Assembly (NCBI GenBank): GCA_963757605.1
Contig: CAVWSF010000005.1
Location: forward strand, 124,001-188,000
Length of the DNA stretch: 64,000 bases
Source of the DNA: JAICJC01 sp963757605
Lineage (GTDB): Bacteria; Actinomycetota; Thermoleophilia; Gaiellales; JAICJC01
Reading direction: 5' to 3'
Numbering within the stretch: position 1 is the stretch's first letter; the number at the start of each line of letters is the position of its first letter. The notes beneath the pieces were generated by a model. That model was not told where the DNA came from. It saw nothing but the letters and a program-made list of their open reading frames with translations, and searched no databases. Made by a program: the position numbers and the translations under genes. Below, one piece after another: positions 16,821-25,150 of this stretch.

Positions 16821-17305
16821 GCCCCGGGGTCGGCCCCGGCCGGCGGCGGCGGAGCGGGCGGGCGCGGCTGCTCGATCCGCATGAGCGCCAGGGCGAGCAG
16901 GAGGACGCCGACGACGATGAACGAGTCGGCCAGGTTGAACGTCGGCCAGTGGGTGATGTGGATGAAATCCGTGACATGGCCCTGGCGGACGCGGTCGGCC
17001 AGGTTCGAGACGCTCCCGCCCACGAGCAGCCCCAGCGCGACCGGGAAGATCGCGTGCCGGGCACCGGAGCGGGCGAAGTGCACGAGCATCCACACCACGG
17101 CGGCGGCGGTGAGGAGGGACACGATGCCCAGCCGGCCGGGCAGGACGCCGAAGGCGATCCCGGTGTTCTGGACGTGGGTGATCGAGAGCCCGGGGATCAC
17201 GGAGTGGCTCTCGTTCAGGCCGATCCGCTGTTCGATCACCCGCTTCGTGAGCTGGTCGGCGACCGCAGCCGCGATGGCCACCGCCGCGAACCCCGCCCAC
17301 TGCAA
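16817..17305 (-). CDS. lspA: Lipoprotein signal peptidase
   Basis: LspA is the membrane aspartic protease that removes signal peptides from prolipoproteins. The product has four membrane segments, ITHVQNTGIAFGVLPGR, and the two catalytic aspartates in GGSVSNLADRV and PTFNLADSFIVVG. The TTG at 17305 gives 162 residues, the usual length. The frame stays open upstream, so the start is uncertain. At least two lipobox proteins that would be substrates are in the window. Confidence 0.93.
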   Translation of the reverse strand: MQWAGFAAVAIAAAVADQLTKRVIEQRIGLNESHSVIPGLSITHVQNTGIAFGVLPGRLGIVSLLTAAAVVWMLVHFARSGARHAIFPVALGLLVGGSVSNLADRVRQGHVTDFIHITHWPTFNLADSFIVVGVLLLALALMRIEQPRPPAPPPPAGADPGA

Positions 17306-17349
17306 CGACCCCGCCCGGTGTACAGGCTCGGGCTCGACCTGGACGTGGA

Positions 17350-17715
17350 TCAGCCCCGCTCCTCGAGCCTCTTGCACTCGATGCACTTCGTCGCCCAAGG
17401 CAGCGCCTCGAGGCGGTCGGATGCGATGGGCTGACCGCACCGCTCGCAATTGCCGTACGCACCGGTGTCGATCCGGCCCAGCGCCGCGTCGATCGACTCC
17501 AGCAGATGGCCCGCGTTGTCGCCGATCGAGAGCTCCATCTCACGGTCGAGCGTCTCGCTGGCGCTGTCGGCCATGTGGCTGTCGTTCCCGTCCTCGTCGA
17601 CGGCGTCCTCCATCGACCGGGACGTGTCGTCGATCAGGTGCTGACGGGCCTCGAGCACGCGCGCGCGCTCCGTCTCGAGTCGGCGGCGCGCAGCTTCGAT
17701 GTCGACAACGGCCAT
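17350..17715 (-). CDS. DksA/TraR-family C4 zinc-finger protein
   Basis: The family binds the secondary channel of RNA polymerase or acts as a small regulator. The 121-residue product has a helical N-terminal coiled coil and a C-terminal four-Cys zinc finger (Cys90, Cys93, Cys111, Cys114 in NCERCGQPIASDRLEALPWA and CIECKR). ATG 17715 follows a GGAGG site. It sits just upstream of lspA-rluD, a frequent actinobacterial arrangement. Confidence 0.9.
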   Translation of the reverse strand: MAVVDIEAARRRLETERARVLEARQHLIDDTSRSMEDAVDEDGNDSHMADSASETLDREMELSIGDNAGHLLESIDAALGRIDTGAYGNCERCGQPIASDRLEALPWATKCIECKRLEERG

Positions 17716-17792
17716 TCCCCTACCTCCGGCAACCAGGATCCCCAGCCTGCCGGTCAGTATACCGAGGGCGTTTTGGCCCTCTGCGCCTGGGG

Positions 17793-18356
17793 TCAGTCGC
17801 CGCCGGTGTAGTCGCCGGGCTCCACGGGAGGCATGAGCTGGGTGTGCTCGCCCTGCTTCTCGCCTCGCCCTGTGGCGTCCGCCAGGCGCTGCTCGTGGTC
17901 GCGAACGGCCTCGAGCGTGGCGCCGAGCAGAGCCCGCAGCCGCAGCCGGAACTCCGCCTCCTCCGTCAGGAGCCGCGCGGTCTCGCGGCGGACGCGCTCG
18001 CGCTCGGCGTACGCGCCGTGCACCAGGTCGCGGGCCTTGGCCTCGGCGTCGCGGATGATCAGCTCCGCCTGCCGCGAGGCGGCCGCCCGCAGCTCGTCGG
18101 CGGCGCGCTCGGCGCTCACGAGCGCGCTTCGCATCGCCTCCTCCGTCTCGCGATGGCGGGCCAGCTCTGACTCGAGCTCGTGGACGCGGTCATCGAGGTC
18201 GGCCCGCTCGCGCCACACGACCTCGTACGCGTCGGTCGCGCTCTCGAGCAGATGGTCGACGTCCGCCCTTCGGTATCCAAACGGGCTTCGCCTGGGCCGC
18301 TCGTGCCGCAGCTCGACTGGTGACAGTCCCATGCCCGGGTGATTCGGCGTTGGCAT
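17793..18356 (-). CDS. divIVA: DivIVA-domain protein
   Basis: DivIVA proteins sense membrane curvature and recruit growth or division factors to poles and septa. The 187-residue product has the N-terminal lipid-binding part (LSPVELRHERPRRSPFGYRR, then DVDHLLE) followed by a coiled coil to about residue 165. ATG 18356 has an AGGAGG site. It lies close to yggT, proC and sepF, the usual division neighbourhood in Gram-positive bacteria. Confidence 0.9.
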   Translation of the reverse strand: MPTPNHPGMGLSPVELRHERPRRSPFGYRRADVDHLLESATDAYEVVWRERADLDDRVHELESELARHRETEEAMRSALVSAERAADELRAAASRQAELIIRDAEAKARDLVHGAYAERERVRRETARLLTEEAEFRLRLRALLGATLEAVRDHEQRLADATGRGEKQGEHTQLMPPVEPGDYTGGD

Positions 18357-18384
18357 CGCGAGTCCTCCTGCCTCGATGACTCAT

Positions 18385-18738
18385 CTACAGGTTGGCGCGC
18401 GGCACGTATCCCCGTCCTGGCGTGCCGCCCACCATGATCATCTTGAGGCCCTCGCTCCCTGCGATGGGCATGCGCGTGTGGCCGGGATCGACCCGCAGCC
18501 ACCGTCCCGGCACCAGTGCGATGTCCTGGCCGTCGATCCGCATGACGCCCGACCCGGCCAGGACGACGTAGACCTCCTCCTGGCCGCCCTCCTTCTCGTC
18601 GTGCTCGCGGCCGGATGCGCCCGGCGGGAGCTCGAGCTGGTTGATGCCGAAGCCGCTCGCCCCGAGCGCGATGCGCATCGTGCGGAAGGCGCCGAAGCTC
18701 GGCTCGACGTCGGCCGCGTCGATCACCGTGTGGCTCAT
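18385..18738 (-). CDS. Cupin-domain protein
   Basis: This single-domain cupin of 117 residues shows the two motifs of the fold, first around LPPGASGREHDEKEGGQEEV and then VPGRWLRVDPGHTRMPI, suggesting a metal site. The substrate is unknown. ATG 18738 has an AGGAGG site at close spacing. It is placed between yggT and divIVA, which is not a standard position, so a link to division should not be assumed. Confidence 0.8.
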   Translation of the reverse strand: MSHTVIDAADVEPSFGAFRTMRIALGASGFGINQLELPPGASGREHDEKEGGQEEVYVVLAGSGVMRIDGQDIALVPGRWLRVDPGHTRMPIAGSEGLKMIMVGGTPGRGYVPRANL

Positions 18739-18754
18739 CCTCCTGGCCCCTTCC

Positions 18755-19033
18755 CTATTTGAACCCGTCGAGGATGGCGAACACGATCTGGAGCAGGATG
18801 CGCAGGCCGAAGATCGCGATCATCGGGCTCAGGTCGAGCCCGCCCATCGCGGGCAGGATGCCGCGCAGCGGCCGCAGCACCGGCTCGACGGTGTCGTACA
18901 GGAACGTCCGCAGCGCCCCGACCCACTTGTTCGGCGGAAGCTGCAGCCACGACGTGAGGATGTAGAGGCCGATGACGAGCGAGTAGACGAGCCAGAGCGA
19001 GTACAGGAACTGCTCGACCGTCGAGATGTTCAC
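18755..19033 (-). CDS. yggT: YggT-family membrane protein
   Basis: The 92-residue product has two hydrophobic segments (about 8-30 and 70-90) around LRTFLYDTVEPVLRPLRGIL, the YggT signature. Family members lie next to division genes and have been linked to cell shape and osmotic stress. GTG 19033 overlaps the proC stop (GTGA). Confidence 0.92.
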   Translation of the reverse strand: MNISTVEQFLYSLWLVYSLVIGLYILTSWLQLPPNKWVGALRTFLYDTVEPVLRPLRGILPAMGGLDLSPMIAIFGLRILLQIVFAILDGFK

Positions 19034-19842
19034 CCGAGCTCGCCCGCCCTCCGCCTCGCCGCGCTGACGCCGTCGATGATGGCACCGCGCACGCCGCGCC
19101 GCTCCATCTCCGCGAGGCCCGCCGCGGCCGTCCCGCCCGGCGAGGTGACCATGCGGCGCAGGTCGGCGCAGGCGATGTTCTCCTCGGTGAGAAGCGCCGC
19201 CGTCCCGCCGACCGTCGAGAGGATGAGCCGGCGGGCGCTCTCGTGCGTCAAGCCCGCCACGATGCCGGCGTCCTCGAACGCCTCGACGATGAGGCCGAGA
19301 AACGCGGGACCGGACCCCGAGAGCGCCGTGGCGGCGTCGAAGAGCCGCTCCTCCAGCGGCACGACCTCTCCCAGCAGCGAGAAGGCCTCGAGCACCGCCT
19401 CCTCGGCGGCCGTGTTGGTGAACCGCCCCGACGAGAACGCGAGCGTCCCCGCGCCCACCCGCACGCCGACGTTCGGCATGAAGCGGAAGACCGGTGCGTC
19501 GACGTCGAGGATCGTCTCGAGCGTCGCCGTGCCAACCCCCGCCGCCACCGATGCGATCGCCTTCTGGGGCGTGATGAGGTCGGAGACCTCGCGCAGCACC
19601 CGCTCCACGTCGATCGGCTTCACGCACAGGACGACGATGTCGGCCTCGCGCACCAAGTCGGCGTTGGCCTCGACGTGGCGCGTGCCGAGCCGCTCCGCCA
19701 GCCCGGCGGCCCGGCCGGAGCCGCGGTCGGTCACGAGGATCCGCTCCGCCATCGCCGCATCGGCGCGCACCCAGCCGGAGACCATCGCCGAGGCCATGTT
19801 GCCCGCCCCGAGCAGGCCGATGATGGGCGCTCGCTCGCTCAT
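19030..19842 (-). CDS. proC: Pyrroline-5-carboxylate reductase
   Basis: ProC reduces pyrroline-5-carboxylate to proline. The 270-residue product has the Rossmann start IGLLGAGNMASAMVSGW and the C-terminal signature around DLRRMVTSPGGTAAAGLAEM. ATG 19842 was chosen over an upstream ATG because it directly precedes the fold and has TACGCT at 19852-19857. It is the first gene of a leftward run ending at rluD. Confidence 0.95.
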   Translation of the reverse strand: MSERAPIIGLLGAGNMASAMVSGWVRADAAMAERILVTDRGSGRAAGLAERLGTRHVEANADLVREADIVVLCVKPIDVERVLREVSDLITPQKAIASVAAGVGTATLETILDVDAPVFRFMPNVGVRVGAGTLAFSSGRFTNTAAEEAVLEAFSLLGEVVPLEERLFDAATALSGSGPAFLGLIVEAFEDAGIVAGLTHESARRLILSTVGGTAALLTEENIACADLRRMVTSPGGTAAAGLAEMERRGVRGAIIDGVSAARRRAGELG

Positions 19843-19925
19843 GGACGCGAAAGCGTATCGGGAACGGCCGGGCCGGCGCGTGGCCATCCCGGGAACCGCG
19901 CCGGTGTCCGGCCCGTCCTACGAAC

Positions 19926-20822
19926 ATGCGGACGACACTCGGCACCGGCCTGGCTTCGGCGGCGACGCTCCTGGCCCTGGCCGGGTGCGGGCAGGGCACG
20001 ACGAGCCACACACTTGCGGTGGGTGCGGCCCGCGTCGGAGCGCCCGCCGTCTCGTTGGGCACGTCCGGCACGAGCCGAACGCGCGTCGTCGGCGGCACGG
20101 CGGCCATGCAGGCCCGGGCGCGGACGATCCTGGCCGGCATGGGCGACGTCGCAATCGCGGAGGTGCGCTTCGGTCGTCCCCCCACCGCATTCGCGCGCTT
20201 CCGGCGTGTGGACGGACCGATCTGGCTCTCGACCACCGTCGTCGCGCACGGGAGCCCGTTCGCCGGGCCGCTGCGCTCGCAGCTCGCCGCGGACAGCCCG
20301 CTCTGGCAGGCCACGGTCTTCGCGAACGCCTACGAGGCGAGCCAGCCCGCGGGCGAGCCGCGCCTGCGGGGGAGCTCCGAGGCGCTTTCGGTGGGCGGCC
20401 GCGCGCGCCCGTTCACGAGCGAGTCGGGTCCGGCGGAGCCGTACGGCGGTGCGGCCGAGACGGACGCCGAGGTCAGGCGGACGATCGCCAAGGCGGCTGC
20501 ACAGGCCAGGTTCCGGGTGGTGTCGATCTCGGTTGTGCATCCCAACCGGCAGGCGGCGACCGTCGTCGTGCGCGCGCTGCGGCGGGCCTCGTTCGCTCGC
20601 CGCTACGACGATTTCGTCCACGTCCTGAGCCCGCTCGTCACCCGGCTCGACGGCCTCCAGTGGCAGGTCGTCGACCGGTGCGGCTATCCCGTCGCGGTGC
20701 AGTCCGTCAGCCTTTGGACGAGCCCCCGGTGGCTGTGCCCGAACCCGTACGTCCCGGGATTGCAGATGACCCGGGCGACCTGCCGCAAGCTGCCCCGCGG
20801 CTTCCCGCCCTGCGGCGGCTGA
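19926..20822 (+). CDS. Putative lipoprotein of unknown function
   Basis: The 298-residue product has a lipoprotein signal peptide ending in the lipobox LALAGC (Cys21), so it should be anchored on the outer face of the membrane. The mature part contains no family I recognise; conserved-looking stretches include MGDVAIAEVRFGRPPTAFAR and a Cys-containing C-terminus (four Cys after residue 240). It is an isolated rightward gene, divergent from proC and convergent (0-nt gap) with the next gene. Confidence 0.8.
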   Translation: MRTTLGTGLASAATLLALAGCGQGTTSHTLAVGAARVGAPAVSLGTSGTSRTRVVGGTAAMQARARTILAGMGDVAIAEVRFGRPPTAFARFRRVDGPIWLSTTVVAHGSPFAGPLRSQLAADSPLWQATVFANAYEASQPAGEPRLRGSSEALSVGGRARPFTSESGPAEPYGGAAETDAEVRRTIAKAAAQARFRVVSISVVHPNRQAATVVVRALRRASFARRYDDFVHVLSPLVTRLDGLQWQVVDRCGYPVAVQSVSLWTSPRWLCPNPYVPGLQMTRATCRKLPRGFPPCGG

Positions 20823-21590
20823 TCAGGGCGGCGCCCACTCATCGAGCAGCGCCCTGAGCTCGTCGGCGGCCGACGTCAGCGCCGGGAGCCGGAGCCGGTC
20901 GACGCCGACGATGCCGGGCAGGCGCCGGTAGAGGCCGGGCAGCCCCAGGATGTCCTCGACCTGCTCGCGGATCCACTTGTCGTATGCGATCGGATACGTG
21001 CGGCGGGCGATGAAGAGCGCCTGAAGGAAGCCCTGGAACGCCAGATAGAGACGGTGGAAGGCGTGGAACGGCTCGTCGCGGCGCGCCATGACCGGCACGT
21101 GGTCGAGATCGTTCACGACGTACATCCGCGCCTCGGCCAGCCGCACGGCACGCAGCTCCTCGTCGTAGTAGGGAAGCCAGCGGTTGCGGAGGTCGGCGAG
21201 ACGGTCGCCCCGCTGCCAGAGCGGGACGGCGTGGACCAGCTCGTTCCCCACAGCGACCTCGAAGTCGTCGGGGCCCGTGGTCCAGCCGCGCGGCCCGGGA
21301 GCGAACTCGCCCGTGATTCCGCCGAGGTCGACCTCCACGAACGGGCCGAGCGCGGCGAGCTCCGCGAGCGCGCCCGACGTCGGTGCGAACGCGCCGAACG
21401 CCGCCTCGACGCGGGCAACAGCCGCCTCGTCGGGCACGAGCACCGAGAGGTCGAGGTCATTCGCGTCGGCGCGGCGGGCGCACGAGCCGACCAGGGACAC
21501 GGCCTCGGCATCCGGCAGCGACGCGACGAACTCGACCACCGCCTCCGCCGCAACGGCATGCTGCGCGGTCGGAAACGACGCCGCCGACAC
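20823..21590 (-). CDS. Nucleotidyltransferase-fold protein, unknown substrate
   Basis: The 255-residue product has VSLVGSCARRADANDLDLSV, with the Gly-Ser pair (35-36) and Asp45/Asp47 that bind metal and nucleotide in the polymerase-beta nucleotidyltransferase superfamily, followed by an alpha-helical half (FHAFHRLYLAFQGFLQALFI). Transfer of a nucleotide to a small molecule or protein is expected; the target is unknown. It follows sepF on the same strand with a 4-nt gap. Confidence 0.75.
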   Translation of the reverse strand: MSAASFPTAQHAVAAEAVVEFVASLPDAEAVSLVGSCARRADANDLDLSVLVPDEAAVARVEAAFGAFAPTSGALAELAALGPFVEVDLGGITGEFAPGPRGWTTGPDDFEVAVGNELVHAVPLWQRGDRLADLRNRWLPYYDEELRAVRLAEARMYVVNDLDHVPVMARRDEPFHAFHRLYLAFQGFLQALFIARRTYPIAYDKWIREQVEDILGLPGLYRRLPGIVGVDRLRLPALTSAADELRALLDEWAPP

Positions 21591-21594
21591 CGGA

Positions 21595-22143
21595 TCAGTA
21601 CTGGTTGAAGAAGCCGCGCTCCATGAGGAGCGCCTTGTCCTCGGCCGACACCGAGATGGAGGGCGGTGTCAGGAGGAAGACGCGGTCGGCCACCCGCTGC
21701 ATCGACCCGTCCAGCGCGTACGTGAGCCCGCTCGAGAAGTCGACGAGGCGCTTGGCCAGGTCGGCGTCGGCGCCCTGGAAGTTGATGATGACCGGCACGT
21801 CGGCCTTCAGCTTGTCGGCGACCGTCTGGGCGTCGTTGAAGCTCTTCGGCACGACGAGCGACACCTGCTGCGCGGATCTGTGGCCGTTCTGGGCGGGCGC
21901 GTCGGGCGGCCGGCGGCGGGCCGACACGGCGCGCGGCTCGTCGTCGGAGAAGATGTCGTCGTAGTCCCCCCCGCCCCTGCCCCGGCGCGGCTTCAGGCGG
22001 CGGACGTTGGGCCGCTCGCTGTAGGTGCGCTCGAGGTCCTCGTTGGCGGCGGCGCCGTCGTCGTCGTACTCCTCGTCCACCCAATCCTCTTCGCGCACGC
22101 CGAAATACACGAGCGTGGAGTGCCACAGGTCTCGCATCGGCAT
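21595..22143 (-). CDS. sepF: Cell division protein SepF
   Basis: SepF ties FtsZ polymers to the membrane. The 182-residue product has a short N-terminal amphipathic stretch, an acidic disordered linker, and the conserved core from about residue 93 (VSLVVPKSFNDAQTVADKLK, VIINFQGADADLAKRLVDF, LTPPSISVSAED). ATG 22143 is supported by TAGACT at 22150-22155, 6 nt upstream, so sepF probably has its own promoter although it follows yggS. Confidence 0.95.
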   Translation of the reverse strand: MPMRDLWHSTLVYFGVREEDWVDEEYDDDGAAANEDLERTYSERPNVRRLKPRRGRGGGDYDDIFSDDEPRAVSARRRPPDAPAQNGHRSAQQVSLVVPKSFNDAQTVADKLKADVPVIINFQGADADLAKRLVDFSSGLTYALDGSMQRVADRVFLLTPPSISVSAEDKALLMERGFFNQY

Positions 22144-22152
22144 GGAAAGAGT

Positions 22153-22806
22153 CTAGCCCCGGTAAAGGACGGTGCCGACCCGCACGATCGTGGCTCCCTC
22201 GGCGGCGGCGACGGCGTAGTCCTGGCTCGTGCCCATGCTGAGGTGGGCGAGATCGTGCCGACCCTCCCACTCGGGCCGCAGCCGGTCGCGCAGCTCGCGA
22301 AGCGCCGTGAACCACGGCCGGGCCTCCTCGGGGTCCTCCGCGAGCGGCGGCATCGTCATGAGCCCGCACAGCCGCACCCGGTCGAGCGGTGCCACCTCGC
22401 CGAGGAACGCCGCCACGCGGGCGACCGGGACGCCTGACTTGGTGTCCTCACCGGCCACGTTCACCTGCAGCAGGCAGTCCGCCGGCGCCTCGGCCCGCGC
22501 CTGGATCTGGTGACAGGCACTCATGGAGTCGAGCGCGTGGATCAGCCGCACCCGCCCGAGCAGGTCGCGCACCTTGCGGCTTTGGACGTGGCCGATGAAG
22601 TCCCAGGTGAACGCGTCGCCGAAGCGCGCCTGCTTCTCCAGCAGGGCGTCGGTGCGGTTCTCGCCGACGAGGGTGATTCCGCCGTCGCGGAGCGCCTCCA
22701 GGTCGGCGGCGTCGACGTACTTGGTCGCCGCCAGGATCTCGACGTCCGGCCCCACCGCCTCGCGCACGCGGGCCAGGTTGCGCGCGACGACCGCCGGATC
22801 AAGCAC
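22153..22806 (-). CDS. yggS: YggS-family PLP homeostasis protein
   Basis: YggS/YlmE proteins bind pyridoxal phosphate and keep vitamin B6 and amino-acid pools in balance. The 217-residue TIM-barrel protein has the PLP lysine in ILAATKYVDA (Lys29), GENRTDALLEK, and the phosphate-binding LSMGTSQDYAVAAAEGATIV end. GTG 22806 overlaps pgeF by 8 nt. The yggS-sepF pairing is typical of Gram-positive division clusters. Confidence 0.95.
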   Translation of the reverse strand: MLDPAVVARNLARVREAVGPDVEILAATKYVDAADLEALRDGGITLVGENRTDALLEKQARFGDAFTWDFIGHVQSRKVRDLLGRVRLIHALDSMSACHQIQARAEAPADCLLQVNVAGEDTKSGVPVARVAAFLGEVAPLDRVRLCGLMTMPPLAEDPEEARPWFTALRELRDRLRPEWEGRHDLAHLSMGTSQDYAVAAAEGATIVRVGTVLYRG

Positions 22807-23566
22807 CGAGCACCCCCACGACGCCCTGGCGGCCGGTGATCCCATGGTCGCGGCGGTGCGAGAAGAAGCGCTCGCCGCCGCAGATCGAGCACTCGCCCGC
22901 GACCTCCACATCGGCCACGCCGGCGCCCTCGAGCGCCCGCCGCGCGGCCAGCCACAGGTCGGCCCGGCCGTGGCGGACGATGTCCTCGCCAAAGCGGTCG
23001 CGCAGGATGCCGGCGACATCCTCCCCCACCTCGTAGCAGCACGGCCCCGCCCCGGGCCCGACCGCCGCGGTTGCACGGCCGCGGACGGCCTGCACACCCC
23101 GCTCGACGATGCCGGCCACGAGCCCCCGCCAGCCGGCGTGCAGCACGGCCAGCCGGCGCCCGTCCTCGCGCGCGATCGCAACCGGGATGCAGTCCGCCGT
23201 GAGCAGCACCAGCGGCCGCTCCGGGAGGCCCGTCACCAGGCCGTCCGACTTGGGGAACGCCTCGGCGCCCGGCTCGAGGAACCGCCCCGGCGCCGGCCGC
23301 TTGTCCACCTCGCGAACGTCGGCGCCGTGGACCTGCCACGCCATCGTCGCGGCGCCGCCGTCGCTTCCGGCGGCCACGACAGCCCGGCGCCGGTTCTCGG
23401 CGACGTTGGCGGCGGCGTCCGCCGTGAGCGCGCCCAGGTTGAGCGACCGGAACGGCCCATCCGAGACGCCGCCTCGCCGCGAGGTGAACGCCACGCCGAC
23501 GCCCGCGGGCGCCGAGGCCCAGCGCAGGAGCGGCACGTCGCCGTCGTCCCAGGCGAGGCCGCTCAT
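22799..23566 (-). CDS. pgeF: YfiH/PgeF (LACC1-like) polyphenol oxidase-family protein
   Basis: Members are purine-nucleoside-handling enzymes and are reported to edit peptidoglycan precursors. The 255-residue product has the conserved MAWQVHGADV, LTADCIPVAI, LHAGWRGLVAGIVE and GPGAGPCCYEV blocks with the metal-binding His and Cys. ATG 23566 overlaps the cca stop (ATGA) and its end overlaps yggS. Confidence 0.92.
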   Translation of the reverse strand: MSGLAWDDGDVPLLRWASAPAGVGVAFTSRRGGVSDGPFRSLNLGALTADAAANVAENRRRAVVAAGSDGGAATMAWQVHGADVREVDKRPAPGRFLEPGAEAFPKSDGLVTGLPERPLVLLTADCIPVAIAREDGRRLAVLHAGWRGLVAGIVERGVQAVRGRATAAVGPGAGPCCYEVGEDVAGILRDRFGEDIVRHGRADLWLAARRALEGAGVADVEVAGECSICGGERFFSHRRDHGITGRQGVVGVLGA

Positions 23567-24795
23567 CCGCCGCTCCCCGCCAGGAGCTCGCGCGCGGCGG
23601 CCAGTTCGGCCGCGCGGCTCTGGAGCTCGCCGTTTCGCTTGCGTCGCAGAAGCTCCCGCAGCACCTCGCCCACCCGCGGCGACTCCTCGAGGCCCAGCTC
23701 CTCGCGCAGAACGCTGCCGTCGATCGAGAGCCGCACCGCGCGCAGATGGCCGAGATACGACTCCGCGGCCTCGCTCCCGCGGGCGGCCGCCACGAGCGCC
23801 GCCTCGACGGGCCGCGACGAGAACGCCTCGGCGACGGCGGCGGGGCTCGCGCCCTCCTCCGGCGCCGGCGCCGGGACGGCCGCACGCAGCGTCGCGGCGT
23901 CGCGGCGTCGCAGCACGAGCCGGTGGGCGAGGAGCGGCAAGTCGGCGTCGGGAAGGCCCTGGGCGAGGACGACCAGGCCGGCGCGCCAGGCGGGCGTCCG
24001 CGGCGAGCAGCGCTCCCGCAGCTCCTCGACCCGGTCGAGCAGCTCCTGCGCCTCGGGGCCGCAGTCGAGCCCCGGCCACACGGCCCGGCAGCCCTCGAGC
24101 GCCGAGAGCCGCCCGATCGCTCCGCCGGCGGCCGGCTCGCACAGAAGCGCGGCCAGCTCGGCGCGGACGCGCGACCCGGAGAGGTGCGCGACCAGCCCGT
24201 CGCGCACCGCGGCCAGGGCCATCTCCTCGGTGCCGGGATCGAGCTCGAAGCCGAGCCGGGCGGCGTAGCGGACGGCCCGGAAGACCCGGGTCGGGTCGTC
24301 CCGGAACGACTCGGCGTGGAGCACGCGGATGCGGCGCCGCTCCAGGTCGGCACGGCCGCCGGCGGGGTCGAGCAGGGCGTCGCCGTTTCCGAGCCGCAGG
24401 CCGATGGCGTTCACGGTGAAGTCCCGCCGCAGCAGGTCGGCCTCGATCCCGGCCGGCTCCACCGCCGGGAGCGCCCCCGGCCGGGCGTACGTCTCGGAGC
24501 GGGTGCGGGCGAGGTCGACGCGCATGTCCTCCCACCGGACCGTCGACGTGCCGAACGCGGCGTGCACGGTCACGCGGGCGGTGCCGCCCAGGCGGCCGGC
24601 GAGCCGCTTTGCGACCGCTGCCCCGTCGCCCTCGACCGCGAGGTCGATGTCGGTGATGCCCGGCTCGCCGCGCAGCAGGTCGCGGACGGCACCGCCGACC
24701 AGATAGAGCGGGTCGCCGGCGGCTGCGTCGAGCGCGGCGTCGAGCATCGCCGCCACTCGCTCGGGGACCGAAACGGCGGCGTGGCGCTGGGGCAT
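23563..24795 (-). CDS. cca: CCA tRNA nucleotidyltransferase / poly(A) polymerase family
   Basis: The enzyme adds or repairs the CCA end of tRNAs. The product begins with a class II nucleotidyltransferase head (LVGGAVRDLLRGEPGITDID, RRDFTVNAIGLRL), the RNA-binding DPTRVFRAVRYAARLGFELD block, and a variable helical C-terminus. ATG 24795 gives 410 residues and lies 10 nt after TATCAT; ATG 24807 and 24840 are alternatives, the last overlapping a divergent gene. Amino-acid data do not settle CCA versus poly(A) specificity. Confidence 0.88.
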   Translation of the reverse strand: MPQRHAAVSVPERVAAMLDAALDAAAGDPLYLVGGAVRDLLRGEPGITDIDLAVEGDGAAVAKRLAGRLGGTARVTVHAAFGTSTVRWEDMRVDLARTRSETYARPGALPAVEPAGIEADLLRRDFTVNAIGLRLGNGDALLDPAGGRADLERRRIRVLHAESFRDDPTRVFRAVRYAARLGFELDPGTEEMALAAVRDGLVAHLSGSRVRAELAALLCEPAAGGAIGRLSALEGCRAVWPGLDCGPEAQELLDRVEELRERCSPRTPAWRAGLVVLAQGLPDADLPLLAHRLVLRRRDAATLRAAVPAPAPEEGASPAAVAEAFSSRPVEAALVAAARGSEAAESYLGHLRAVRLSIDGSVLREELGLEESPRVGEVLRELLRRKRNGELQSRAAELAAARELLAGSGG

Positions 24796-24838
24796 TGCGG
24801 CATGCATGATACGGACGGGCCCGTTCGGAGCCGTTGCC

Positions 24839-25144
24839 ATGGCAGCTCATCGCACCTCTCTCGCATACCTCGCAACCCTCGGGGCGGTCATCGCAGCGAC
24901 GGCCTGCGGCTCGGGCGGCTCGAGCGGCTACGACGCCGGCGTCAAGTCGCGGTTCGTCTCGGCGTGCACGCAGGCCTCCTCTGGCCGCACGATCGCCTGC
25001 GAGGCCGCTTACGACTGCATCAGGCAGCGGGTGCCGTTCGCCGACTTCAAGGCGGCCGACGACGCGATCCGGGAGGGACGGCCCGTCGACCCGAAGATCG
25101 CTCCGGTGCTCGGGCAGTGCGCCGCCCAGAGCGCGCACGGCTGA
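24839..25144 (+). CDS. Small putative lipoprotein
   Basis: The 101-residue product starts MAAHRTSLAYLATLGAVIAA and reaches a Cys in ATACGSG (Cys23), a plausible lipobox. The mature part is short and carries four more Cys (ACTQ, ACEA, DCIR, QCAA), which may form disulfides. No family is recognised. It is divergent from cca and convergent with hisD (6-nt gap). An in-frame ATG at 24806 would add 11 residues before the signal peptide and is less likely. Confidence 0.68.
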   Translation: MAAHRTSLAYLATLGAVIAATACGSGGSSGYDAGVKSRFVSACTQASSGRTIACEAAYDCIRQRVPFADFKAADDAIREGRPVDPKIAPVLGQCAAQSAHG

Positions 25145-25150
25145 GCGGCG